Source: JAJFUE01 sp039683515 (GTDB lineage: Bacteria > Sumerlaeota > Sumerlaeia > MVZB01). Taken from it: 11,433 bases of DNA. The stretch's first letter is position 1, and each line of letters begins with the position of its first letter. Under the pieces are notes generated by a model. The model saw only the letters and a list, made by a program, of their open reading frames with translations. It was not told where the DNA came from and did no database searches. The position numbers and the translations under genes were made by a program. The stretch lies in NCBI GenBank assembly GCA_039683515.1, contig JBDKRG010000033.1:1-11433 (forward strand). Reading direction: 5' to 3'. Below, in pieces: positions 6,500 through 11,433 of the stretch.

Positions 6500-6521
6500 C
6501 TCTCATATCTCATCTTTCATC
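6494..6521. repeat. TCTCATC heptamer array over the flgI start
   Basis: Four consecutive 7-mers, TCTCATC (6494-6500), TCTCATA (6501-6507), TCTCATC (6508-6514) and TTTCATC (6515-6521), fill almost the entire flgH-flgI gap. On the minus strand the unit is GATGAGA, and the final copy supplies the flgI start codon and its second codon (ATG AGA). No ordinary ribosome binding site is seen, so the purine-rich repeat may serve as the ribosome landing site. Confidence 0.75.
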
Positions 6522-6526
6522 TCTGT

Positions 6527-7267
6527 TTAGAACGGCCACACCGAGTCAAACACCCTCGTCATCCAACCCGGGTGCTGCGGGTCGCTGACCACGCCGCTGC
6601 CGTTGAACTCGATGCGCGCGTCGGCGACCCGCTCCGAGCTGACCGCGTTGTCCACGTCCAGGTCGCTCGGCCGGACGATCCCCTGGACCGTCAGGACGCT
6701 CGCCTCGTGGTTGAGCGTGACCGTCTCGGTCCCGTAGATCCTCAGGTTGCCGTTGGCCATCACGTCGGTGACGATCGCGGAAACGGTCGCGACCAGCGCG
6801 TCGCTGCGGTTGGTGCTCCCCTCGCCCGAGAAGCTGCGCTCGGAGGTGGCGTCGACCAGGTTGACCGGGTCCCACGTGCTCGTGCCGCGCTTGCCGCCGC
6901 CGTCCTGGGTGTACTTGTTCAGCTTGTTGACCTCGTCCTCGAGCCCGAGCCAGTACTTGATCTTGGCCGTGATCGAGGATTTGCGGCTGGTGTCGGTGTT
7001 GGCGGCCTTGCTGCCGACCGTCTTCTGGTTGATGCGCACCAGGACGATGTCGCCGCGGCGGCTCGCCTTGTCGTCGCTGAACGGGTTGACCGAGCCGGCG
7101 TTCCACAGCGAGCCGTCGCTGGGCGGGGCCGGCTTCCAGCTGGCCATCGCCGCCGCCGGCGAGGGCATCATCGCCGGGGCAGCCGGGCGCGGCTCATAGG
7201 CGGTTTTCATGGTCCCGCAACCGCTCGCCGAAACAAGTATCGCGATTGCCGCAATTGTCGTTTTCAT
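6527..7267 (-). CDS. flgH: Flagellar L-ring lipoprotein FlgH
   Basis: FlgH forms the L-ring in the outer membrane. The 246-residue precursor begins MKTTIAAIAILVSASGC, a lipoprotein signal with Cys17 as the lipidation site (the -3 residue is Ala rather than the usual Leu). Family motifs follow: DGSLWNAGSVNPFSDDKASRRGDIVLVRI (51-79), TSRKSS (93-98), NGNLRIYGTETVTLNHEASVLTVQGIVRPSDLD (172-204) and GWMTRVFDSVWPF at the end. A proline/alanine-rich stretch (26-50) separates the lipid anchor from the body. The start at 7267 overlaps the flgA stop by one base (TGATG) and has AGGTGA seven bases upstream, indicating translational coupling. An open frame continues upstream but only as a shadow of flgA. 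Confidence 0.97.
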   Translation of the reverse strand: MKTTIAAIAILVSASGCGTMKTAYEPRPAAPAMMPSPAAAMASWKPAPPSDGSLWNAGSVNPFSDDKASRRGDIVLVRINQKTVGSKAANTDTSRKSSITAKIKYWLGLEDEVNKLNKYTQDGGGKRGTSTWDPVNLVDATSERSFSGEGSTNRSDALVATVSAIVTDVMANGNLRIYGTETVTLNHEASVLTVQGIVRPSDLDVDNAVSSERVADARIEFNGSGVVSDPQHPGWMTRVFDSVWPF

Positions 7268-8175
7268 CAGTAGATCACCTGCACTTCGTCGGATGAGATC
7301 ACGCGGGCGAAGAGCTCGCGCTGGGACTGCGCGTTCTGGACGCGAATGACCTGGCCGACCGCGCCGGCCTCGCTCGTGACGCCCGAGGTCGTGATCGAGA
7401 TCGGGCCGCGCGCCAGCCGGATCTTGACCGCCTGCGCCCGCTTGATCACCTTGGGCGCCTCGATCATCTGCTCGGTCACCCACCGGCCGGGCCGGATTTC
7501 CTGCTTGGCCATGGTGCCGACGACCGGCTCGGCGGCGTCGAGCGCGCCGCGATCGAGCTCGCTCAGCCGCGCGTTCATCCCCTTGACGTCGCCCGCCTGG
7601 ATCGTCTCGCCGCGGCGGATCACGCGCGTCACCTGCACGCCGCGGGCCTCGCGGTCGAGCCGCACGCTGCCGCTGAACTTGCGCAGCACGCGGCCGTCGT
7701 CGGCCGTCACCGAGGCGATGTACGGAACCATGCCGACCCCCTTGGCCGGCACGTGAAATTCGAAGCGCGCGTCCCAGCCGCCGGCCGGAAGCTTGAGGTC
7801 GCTCGGCAGGCTTGCCTTGTCGAGCACCACCCCTTCGGTCCCCTCCGGCAGCGACGCGCGCAGCTGGTCGTAAAGTTTGGATTCGAGCGTCGCGCGCGGC
7901 GACCCGTCCTGGCGGACCGAATCGAGCATCTGCGCGATCTGCGGGTCGCGGGCCAGCGCGACCTCTTTCGGCTCTTCCACCGCCGGCGGCTTCGCCGGGG
8001 CGGGCCGGATCGCGCTCAGCCGAAGCGCCGGAACCGCCGGGACCGCGCTCGGCGCGGGCGGCAGCGGCAGCTCGACCGCGTCCTCGTCGGCGACCATCGG
8101 CAGGTCCACCTCGGGCGCCGCGATCGACAGGGCCGCGATCCCGGCCAGCAGCAGTGTGATGAGCATCGTTTTCAT
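7267..8175 (-). CDS. flgA: P-ring assembly chaperone FlgA
   Basis: FlgA is a periplasmic chaperone needed for FlgI to polymerise into the P-ring. The 302-residue product has a signal peptide (MKTMLITLLLAGIAALSIAA). A long proline/alanine-rich segment (about 21-75) comes next, then a domain at about 77-175. A SAF-type domain (about 179-240) contains VTRVIRRGETIQAGDVKGMNARL, and a C-terminal beta domain (about 241-302) contains QAVKIRL, VTSEAGAVGQVIRVQNAQSQRELFARVIS. At about 302 residues it is longer than enteric FlgA (about 220), mostly because of the linker and the middle domain. ATG 8175 has GAGGGG seven bases upstream. It lies 25 bp after flgG and overlaps flgH by one base. Confidence 0.95.
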   Translation of the reverse strand: MKTMLITLLLAGIAALSIAAPEVDLPMVADEDAVELPLPPAPSAVPAVPALRLSAIRPAPAKPPAVEEPKEVALARDPQIAQMLDSVRQDGSPRATLESKLYDQLRASLPEGTEGVVLDKASLPSDLKLPAGGWDARFEFHVPAKGVGMVPYIASVTADDGRVLRKFSGSVRLDREARGVQVTRVIRRGETIQAGDVKGMNARLSELDRGALDAAEPVVGTMAKQEIRPGRWVTEQMIEAPKVIKRAQAVKIRLARGPISITTSGVTSEAGAVGQVIRVQNAQSQRELFARVISSDEVQVIY

Positions 8176-8200
8176 TTCAATCCCCTCGATTCCTTCGCCG

Positions 8201-8986
8201 TTACCGCTTCAGTTGCGCGGCGGTCTCCATCATTTCGTCGGCCGCCGTGATCGCCTTCGAGCTGACCTCGTAGGCCCGCTGGGCGACGATCATGTTGACC
8301 AGCTCCTCGACGACGCTGACGTTGCTCATTTCGAGGTAATTCTGCCGCAGCGTGCCGTAACCCTGCACGCCCGGCGTGTTGGTCTGCGCCGTCCCCGACG
8401 CCTGCGTCTCGGTGTAGAGGTTCTGCCCCTGCGGCGCCAGGCCGCCCTGGTTGGCGAAGCGCGCCAGCGTGAGGTTGCCGATCGTCGAGGTCTGCCCGTT
8501 CTGGATCACCGAAACGGTGCCGTCGGTCGCGATCGTGACGTCCTCGGACTTGACGTCGGACGGGATCGTGATCGTCGGCGTCAGCAGATCGCCGTTGCTC
8601 GTGACGATCCGGCCCTGGCTGTCGAGCTTGAACGCGCCGTCGCGCGTGTAGGCGAACGAGCCGTCGGCGCGGGTGATCTGGAAGAACCCGTCGCCCTCGA
8701 TCGCCACGTCGAGGCTCTGCCCCGTCTGCGTATAGGAGCCCTGCGTGAAAAGCTTCTGGATCGATGCCGGGCGCGAGCCGAGGCCGAGGTAGATGCCGGT
8801 GGGCACCTCGGTGCTGACGCTGGCGTTATTGCCGGCCGGCTTGACCGTCTGGTAAAGCAGGTCCTGGAAATCGGCCCGCCCGCGCTTGAACCCGGTCGTG
8901 TTGACGTTGGCCAGGTTGTTGGAGATGTTGTCGATATTGAGCTGTTGCGACTGCATCCCCGTCGCCGCTACCGATAACGCCCTCAT
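8201..8986 (-). CDS. flgG: Flagellar distal rod protein FlgG
   Basis: FlgG builds the distal rod of the flagellar drive shaft. The 261-residue product is the standard length. The N-terminus MRALSVAATGMQSQQLNIDNISNNLANVNTTGFK carries the rod/hook motif (NNLANVNTTGFK, 23-34). SLDVAIEGDGFFQI (91-104) and YTRDGAFKLDSQG (113-125) are the diagnostic middle motifs, and SNVSVVEELVNMIVAQRAYE (221-240) is the C-terminal rod motif. There is no signal peptide, as expected for type III flagellar export. ATG 8986 has AGAGGAGAAC upstream, and a hexamer repeat abuts this ribosome site. It follows flgF by 102 bp filled with short repeats. Confidence 0.98.
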   Translation of the reverse strand: MRALSVAATGMQSQQLNIDNISNNLANVNTTGFKRGRADFQDLLYQTVKPAGNNASVSTEVPTGIYLGLGSRPASIQKLFTQGSYTQTGQSLDVAIEGDGFFQITRADGSFAYTRDGAFKLDSQGRIVTSNGDLLTPTITIPSDVKSEDVTIATDGTVSVIQNGQTSTIGNLTLARFANQGGLAPQGQNLYTETQASGTAQTNTPGVQGYGTLRQNYLEMSNVSVVEELVNMIVAQRAYEVSSKAITAADEMMETAAQLKR

Positions 8987-9000
8987 GTCCGTTCTCCTCT

Positions 9001-9030
9001 CGTGCTCGAAATCGTAATCGAAATCGCCCT
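9001..9030. repeat. Hexamer tract before the flgG ribosome site
   Basis: CGTGCT (9001-9006), CGAAAT (9007-9012), CGTAAT (9013-9018), CGAAAT (9019-9024) and CGCCCT (9025-9030) form a period-6 tract ending directly at the flgG ribosome binding site. It belongs to the same family as 9921-9956 and 4948-4977. Confidence 0.6.
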
Positions 9031-9040
9031 GTTATGATTT

Positions 9041-9088
9041 CCTATTACCTATTAGCTTTTTTTCATCATTCATCATTCATCATTCATC
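9041..9088. repeat. Two heptamer tracts at the flgF 3' end
   Basis: CCTATTA occurs twice in tandem (9041-9047, 9048-9054), followed by a T-run. CATCATT then occurs three times with a partial fourth copy (9064-9070, 9071-9077, 9078-9084, 9085-9088). The last copy touches the flgF stop codon at 9089-9091. On the minus strand the second unit is AATGATG, giving an ATGA start/stop overlap in each copy. Confidence 0.75.
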
Positions 9089-9844
9089 TCACTGCATCGC
9101 CTCGATCCGCTTGCCCGCCAGTTCGTCGAACGTCCGCACCACACGCTGCTGGGCGTCGTACATCCTTTGGGCCTGGATCATCTGCACCATCTCGTCGATG
9201 GCGTTGACGTTGGAGCCCTCGAGCGTCGCCTGGCGCACCCGCGGCGCGTCCATTTGCTTGGCCTCGACCCCCTCGGGCGCCACGAACAACCCTTCGCCGC
9301 GCTTGACCAGCGCCGACGGGTCCTCGAAACTCACGATGCCGAGCGTTCCGATGTCGACCCCGTTGGCCGAGATCCGGCCGTCCGAGCCGACCGTCAGTTT
9401 CGTGCCGGTCATCGTGTCGAGCTTGATCGTTTTGCCCTGCGCGTCGAGCATCGGCAATCCGTTGGCGTTGACCAGTTGGCCGTCCTCGTCGATCGACAGG
9501 TTGCCGGCGCGCGTGTAGCAGGTCTGGCCGTCACGGCCTTGAACCTGCATAAACCCTTCAGATTCAATGGCCACATCCAAATCCCGACCGGTTTCCTGGA
9601 ACGAGCCGGCGGACAGATCCGTATACGTCCGCGGCAGACTGGGCCAAACCGTGCCGGTAGGAATTGCCGACTGGTCCTGGCCGGAAGCCTGGCCCTCCAC
9701 CATCCTCGCCTGAAGTTCGTCCAGGAACACCGAGGAGTCCTTCTTGAACCCTACAGTGTTGACGTTGGCGAGGTTATTGGCGATCTGGCCCATGCGCATC
9801 TCTTGACCGATGGCCGCGCTCATGACCTGGTAAATTTCTTTCAT
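9089..9844 (-). CDS. flgF: Flagellar rod protein FlgF
   Basis: FlgF is a rod protein placed between the proximal rod and FlgG. The product is 251 residues. The N-terminal motif IANNLANVNTVGFKKD (21-36), the middle motif RDLDVAIESEGFMQVQGRDGQTCYTRAGNLSID (87-119) and the C-terminal EGSNVNAIDEMVQMIQAQRMYD (209-230) identify the family. The short length and the less conserved middle separate it from FlgG. I chose ATG 9844 (MKEIYQ) because GGAGG lies seven bases upstream and because family members start at this position. The open frame reaching 9955 is only an unconserved extension through the hexamer repeat. It is the first flagellar gene of this transcript in the window. Confidence 0.96.
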   Translation of the reverse strand: MKEIYQVMSAAIGQEMRMGQIANNLANVNTVGFKKDSSVFLDELQARMVEGQASGQDQSAIPTGTVWPSLPRTYTDLSAGSFQETGRDLDVAIESEGFMQVQGRDGQTCYTRAGNLSIDEDGQLVNANGLPMLDAQGKTIKLDTMTGTKLTVGSDGRISANGVDIGTLGIVSFEDPSALVKRGEGLFVAPEGVEAKQMDAPRVRQATLEGSNVNAIDEMVQMIQAQRMYDAQQRVVRTFDELAGKRIEAMQ

Positions 9845-9911
9845 CCACAAACCTCCATCGGTCGAATGCATCAACCCGCCACCGATTGCGCAAGAGGCAT
9901 TCCAGATCGTT

Positions 9912-9927
9912 TGCCCTATTCGTGCCC
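9912..9927 (-). promoter_or_regulatory. Possible sigma-54 promoter upstream of flgF
   Basis: The minus strand reads GGGCACGAATAGGGCA (9927-9912). It has the GG and GC pairs of sigma-54 promoters at the right distance (10 bases between them) and GGCACG in the -24 box, but the -12 box is GGGCA rather than TTGCA. It would give a leader of about 55-60 nt for flgF. The -24 part is made by a GGCACG hexamer repeat, so the match may be chance. Confidence 0.25.
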
Positions 9928-9956
9928 GTGCCCGTGCTCGTAATCGTAATCTCAAT
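9921..9956. repeat. CGTGCC/CGTAAT hexamer array
   Basis: Six consecutive hexamers: CGTGCC at 9921 and 9927, CGTGCT at 9933, CGTAAT at 9939 and 9945, then CTCAAT at 9951. This is the cleanest copy of the hexamer family in the window. It lies in what would be the leader of a flgF transcript started at the extended -10 at 9955-9963. Confidence 0.75.
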
Positions 9957-9975
9957 TGTATCAGTCACATACAAT
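9955..9975. promoter_or_regulatory. Inverted repeat with divergent -10-like arms
   Basis: ATTGTAT (9955-9961) and ATACAAT (9969-9975) are a perfect 7-bp inverted repeat with a 7-nt spacer. On the minus strand the left arm reads TGATACAAT, an extended -10 (TGn plus TACAAT, one mismatch to TATAAT) pointing to flgF. On the plus strand the right arm gives TACAAT pointing to the kinase. No good -35 is seen for either. It could be a promoter, a regulator's operator, or both. Confidence 0.4.
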
Positions 9976-10233
9976 GCCACGAGGACAATCAGACGGCTTA
10001 CGGGCCCAAAATCCCGCTTATTTGTTTTTATTGGACTTATCGCATATCCGGCATTTTTGCGGACGGGGCGGAAATATTTGCCTGAATGTATCAATTCGTT
10101 GACGCGCGCCGGTTCTGCGTCATTTTTTTGGCTCACGGCAACCGCCCCGGCGGGGCTGAACAGCAGAATCGTTTTGGCTTTTGTTTTTCGCCCCCTCTCA
10201 TTTACAGTCAATCTTCTCACCGGGAGGTTGCCC

Positions 10234-11178
10234 ATGGCGGCGGCGTTTGGTCTGGATGGCGGGGCGAGTCGGCTGAAGTGGGTCGTTCGCGACCCGGCGG
10301 GCAAGCTGCATTTCGGCGAAGGCCCCGGCGGCAACCCGCAGCTTCTCGGCTGGGATGGCTTCCGCGAACGGCTCGGCGCCATCGTCACGGAAGCCCTCAT
10401 GGCCGCGCGCCTGGCGCCCGCCCAGATCGCCAGCGCGGGGCTCGGCCTGGCCGGCGTCGGCCGCGAGCCCGAGATGCAGCGCGTGCGCGGCTGGCTGCCG
10501 GGTTTCTTCCCGTCGTTAAAATCCTCGTGGGTCGGCCACGACGCCGCCGCGGCGCTGCGCCAGGGGGCCGGCGCGCTGCGCGGCATCGTGCTGATCGCCG
10601 GGAGCGGTTCGTTCTGCTACGGCGTCGCCCCCGACGGCGACTCGGTCCGGGCCGGCGGCTGGGGCCGCGAGCTCGGCGACGAGGGGAGCGGCTTCTGGAT
10701 CGGCCGGCTGGCGCTGCACATGATCACCGGGATGGCCGACGGCCGGATCGAGCACTCGATGCTCCTGCCGGAGGTGCTCAACCGGATCGGGCTGACGACT
10801 CCCGAGCAGCTCGTCGCGTGGGCCAACGGCCTCGACCGCGCGGCGTTCACCCGCGAGACCGCCGCGCTGGCCCCGCTGGTCATCCAGCTCGCCGAGGGGG
10901 GCGACCGCGCCGCCAACCGGATCGTCGGCCAGGCGGTCGAACTGCTGAGCGAGCACGCCCTGGCGGTCGCGCGCAAGCTCGCCCGCATCGAGCCGCTCGA
11001 TCACCCCTGCCCGCTCGTCTGCGCGGGCGGCCTGTTCAGCCGGAACGATCCGTTCTTCAACCGGTTCCAGGCGCTGCTCAGTTCGCAATGCAGCCTGTTC
11101 AACATCATCCGCCTGGCGGCCCCCGCCGCCCTCGGCGCGCTCGCCCTCGGCCAAGAAGCGGGGCAATCGAACGGCTGA
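10234..11178 (+). CDS. BadF/BadG family sugar kinase, NAGK-like
   Basis: This 314-residue protein belongs to the actin-like ATPase fold of the BadF/BadG/BcrA/BcrD family, whose members include N-acetylglucosamine kinases. Visible motifs are the phosphate-1 loop LDGGASRLKW (7-16), GHDAAAAL (101-108), the AGSGSFCYG loop (122-130), GGWGRELGDEGSGFWIGR (141-158, highly diagnostic), the adenosine-side CAGG (263-266), and APAALGAL (296-303). Length fits single-subunit sugar kinases and not the activator subunits of radical dehydratases, which carry iron-sulfur cysteines not seen here. The likely reaction is ATP-dependent phosphorylation of an amino sugar, perhaps in cell-wall sugar recycling, but the substrate cannot be read from sequence alone. 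ATG 10234 has GGGAGG upstream; the frame is open back to 9886 but that extension is unconserved-looking and partly repeat. It is divergent from flgF with no obvious functional link. Confidence 0.88.
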   Translation: MAAAFGLDGGASRLKWVVRDPAGKLHFGEGPGGNPQLLGWDGFRERLGAIVTEALMAARLAPAQIASAGLGLAGVGREPEMQRVRGWLPGFFPSLKSSWVGHDAAAALRQGAGALRGIVLIAGSGSFCYGVAPDGDSVRAGGWGRELGDEGSGFWIGRLALHMITGMADGRIEHSMLLPEVLNRIGLTTPEQLVAWANGLDRAAFTRETAALAPLVIQLAEGGDRAANRIVGQAVELLSEHALAVARKLARIEPLDHPCPLVCAGGLFSRNDPFFNRFQALLSSQCSLFNIIRLAAPAALGALALGQEAGQSNG

Positions 11179-11261
11179 AAAGCAGGTCGTGCCGGGTCGG
11201 TTCGATGACGATCACGGTGTAAGAGGTGAAATTGAATGCAAATCGCAGACGATTTTCCTCA

Positions 11262-11279
11262 CACAGAGGGCACAGAGAA
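11262..11279. repeat. CACAGAGGG nonamer pair
   Basis: CACAGAGGG (11262-11270) is followed by CACAGAGAA (11271-11279). The pair is short, but it belongs with the other period-9 tracts immediately downstream. Confidence 0.5.
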
Positions 11280-11333
11280 CCAGCGGACCTGGCGCGGCGA
11301 GCCGCTACCAAACAACAAGACAGAAATGCGGGT

Positions 11334-11406
11334 CACGAAAAACACGAAAAACCACGAAAACCTATTCTTGTCGCAGAGGGGCAGAGTCAGGCAGAGATGC
11401 AGAGAA
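11334..11406. repeat. CACGAAAAA nonamers and CAGAG tract
   Basis: CACGAAAAA occurs at 11334-11342 and 11343-11351, followed by CCACGAAAA (11352-11360). From 11374 to 11406 the core CAGAG recurs four times at 8-10 bp steps. These are period-8-to-10 degenerate tandem repeats outside any gene. Confidence 0.65.
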
Positions 11407-11433
11407 ATACTTGAAGACAGGAATGAACAGAAG

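Larger units (their letters stand above)
9845..10233. other. Divergent intergenic region, flgF and kinase
   Basis: This 389-bp stretch holds no gene that I can support. Although frames stay open through it, composition and starts do not favour coding. It contains the flgF ribosome site, a sigma-54-like site (9912-9927), a hexamer repeat (9921-9956) and an inverted repeat with -10-like arms (9955-9975). From 9976 to 10233 it is mixed-composition sequence with T-runs and a GCCCC/GGGGC hairpin (10144-10156). A ribosome site for the kinase ends the region. A plus-strand promoter for the kinase is expected here, but I see no clear pair of boxes close to the gene. Confidence 0.6.
11179..11433. other. 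Non-coding right end with short repeats
   Basis: After the kinase stop there is no supportable gene. The sequence becomes A-rich with tandem short motifs. Short open frames here encode only repeat-derived peptides. No T-run terminator is visible directly after the kinase. Confidence 0.6.

Noticed and set aside
4937..7273. Long plus-strand open frame of 778 codons opposite flgJ, flgI and flgH
   Set aside because: Composition is Arg/Asp/Val-rich with no recognisable domain, and the opposite strand encodes clear flagellar proteins.
9845..9955. Longer FlgF start at 9955
   Set aside because: The extra residues come from the hexamer repeat, while GGAGG seven bases before ATG 9844 and the family's usual N-terminus support the shorter form.
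10144..10156. GCCCC/GGGGC hairpin as a terminator or riboswitch
   Set aside because: The stem is only 5 bp, without a T-run or other conserved structure that I can recognise.
9886..10233. In-frame upstream extension of the kinase, 116 codons
   Set aside because: It runs through the hexamer repeat and the divergent promoter region. The good ribosome site GGGAGG and the family start are at 10234.
10086..11222. Second plus-strand frame over the kinase
   Set aside because: It is an arginine-rich frame-shifted shadow; the kinase motifs are all in the 10234 frame.

Overview
The window is almost entirely one flagellar structural cluster on the minus strand. Read in the direction of transcription it runs flgF, flgG, flgA, flgH, flgI, flgJ (rod-binding domain only), flgM, flgN, flgK and flgL. 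All ten genes look intact. A plus-strand BadF/BadG-type sugar kinase diverges from flgF at the right. A plus-strand hypothetical gene converges on flgL at the left, and its 3' third is built from a 7-nt DNA repeat. Having both FlgH (L-ring lipoprotein) and FlgI (P-ring) implies a two-membrane cell envelope. The coding DNA is GC-rich, while the gaps are AT-richer. Gene order, the short FlgJ and the style of intergenic repeats make me think of Planctomycetota or a similar environmental lineage. That is a recollection-based guess (about 50%), not something the sequence proves.

Layout: 1-59 repeat-like left edge; 60-752 hypothetical repeat protein (+); 753-1016 a gap with four hairpins, two of which serve as the probable flgL-side terminators; 1017-4762 late genes flgL, flgK, flgN and flgM (-), consistent with one transcript starting near a sigma-28-like GCCGATAA upstream of flgM; 4979-9844 basal-body genes flgJ, flgI, flgH, flgA, flgG and flgF (-); 9845-10233 a divergent intergenic region with a palindrome that carries a -10-like hexamer in each arm; 10234-11178 the kinase (+); 11179-11433 non-coding, with short tandem repeats.

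The genes work together. FlgF and FlgG form the distal rod. FlgA chaperones P-ring assembly. FlgI and FlgH are the P- and L-rings. FlgJ caps or scaffolds the rod. FlgM holds sigma-28 until the hook is finished. FlgN chaperones FlgK and FlgL, which join hook to filament.

The most unusual feature is not a gene. Nearly every non-coding gap, plus one gene, carries short tandem repeats of period 6, 7 or about 9 bp: AATCCGC, GAAACTA, TCTCATC, CATCATT, CCTATTA, a CGTGCC/CGTAAT hexamer family at three separate sites, GGTCCCTTA, CACAGAGGG and CACGAAAAA. Several touch start or stop codons directly. The AATCCGC heptamer has no stop in any frame and encodes the same cyclic heptapeptide in all three forward frames, so it can enter or shift within a gene without breaking it. 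I see no CRISPR array, insertion sequence, tRNA or rRNA.
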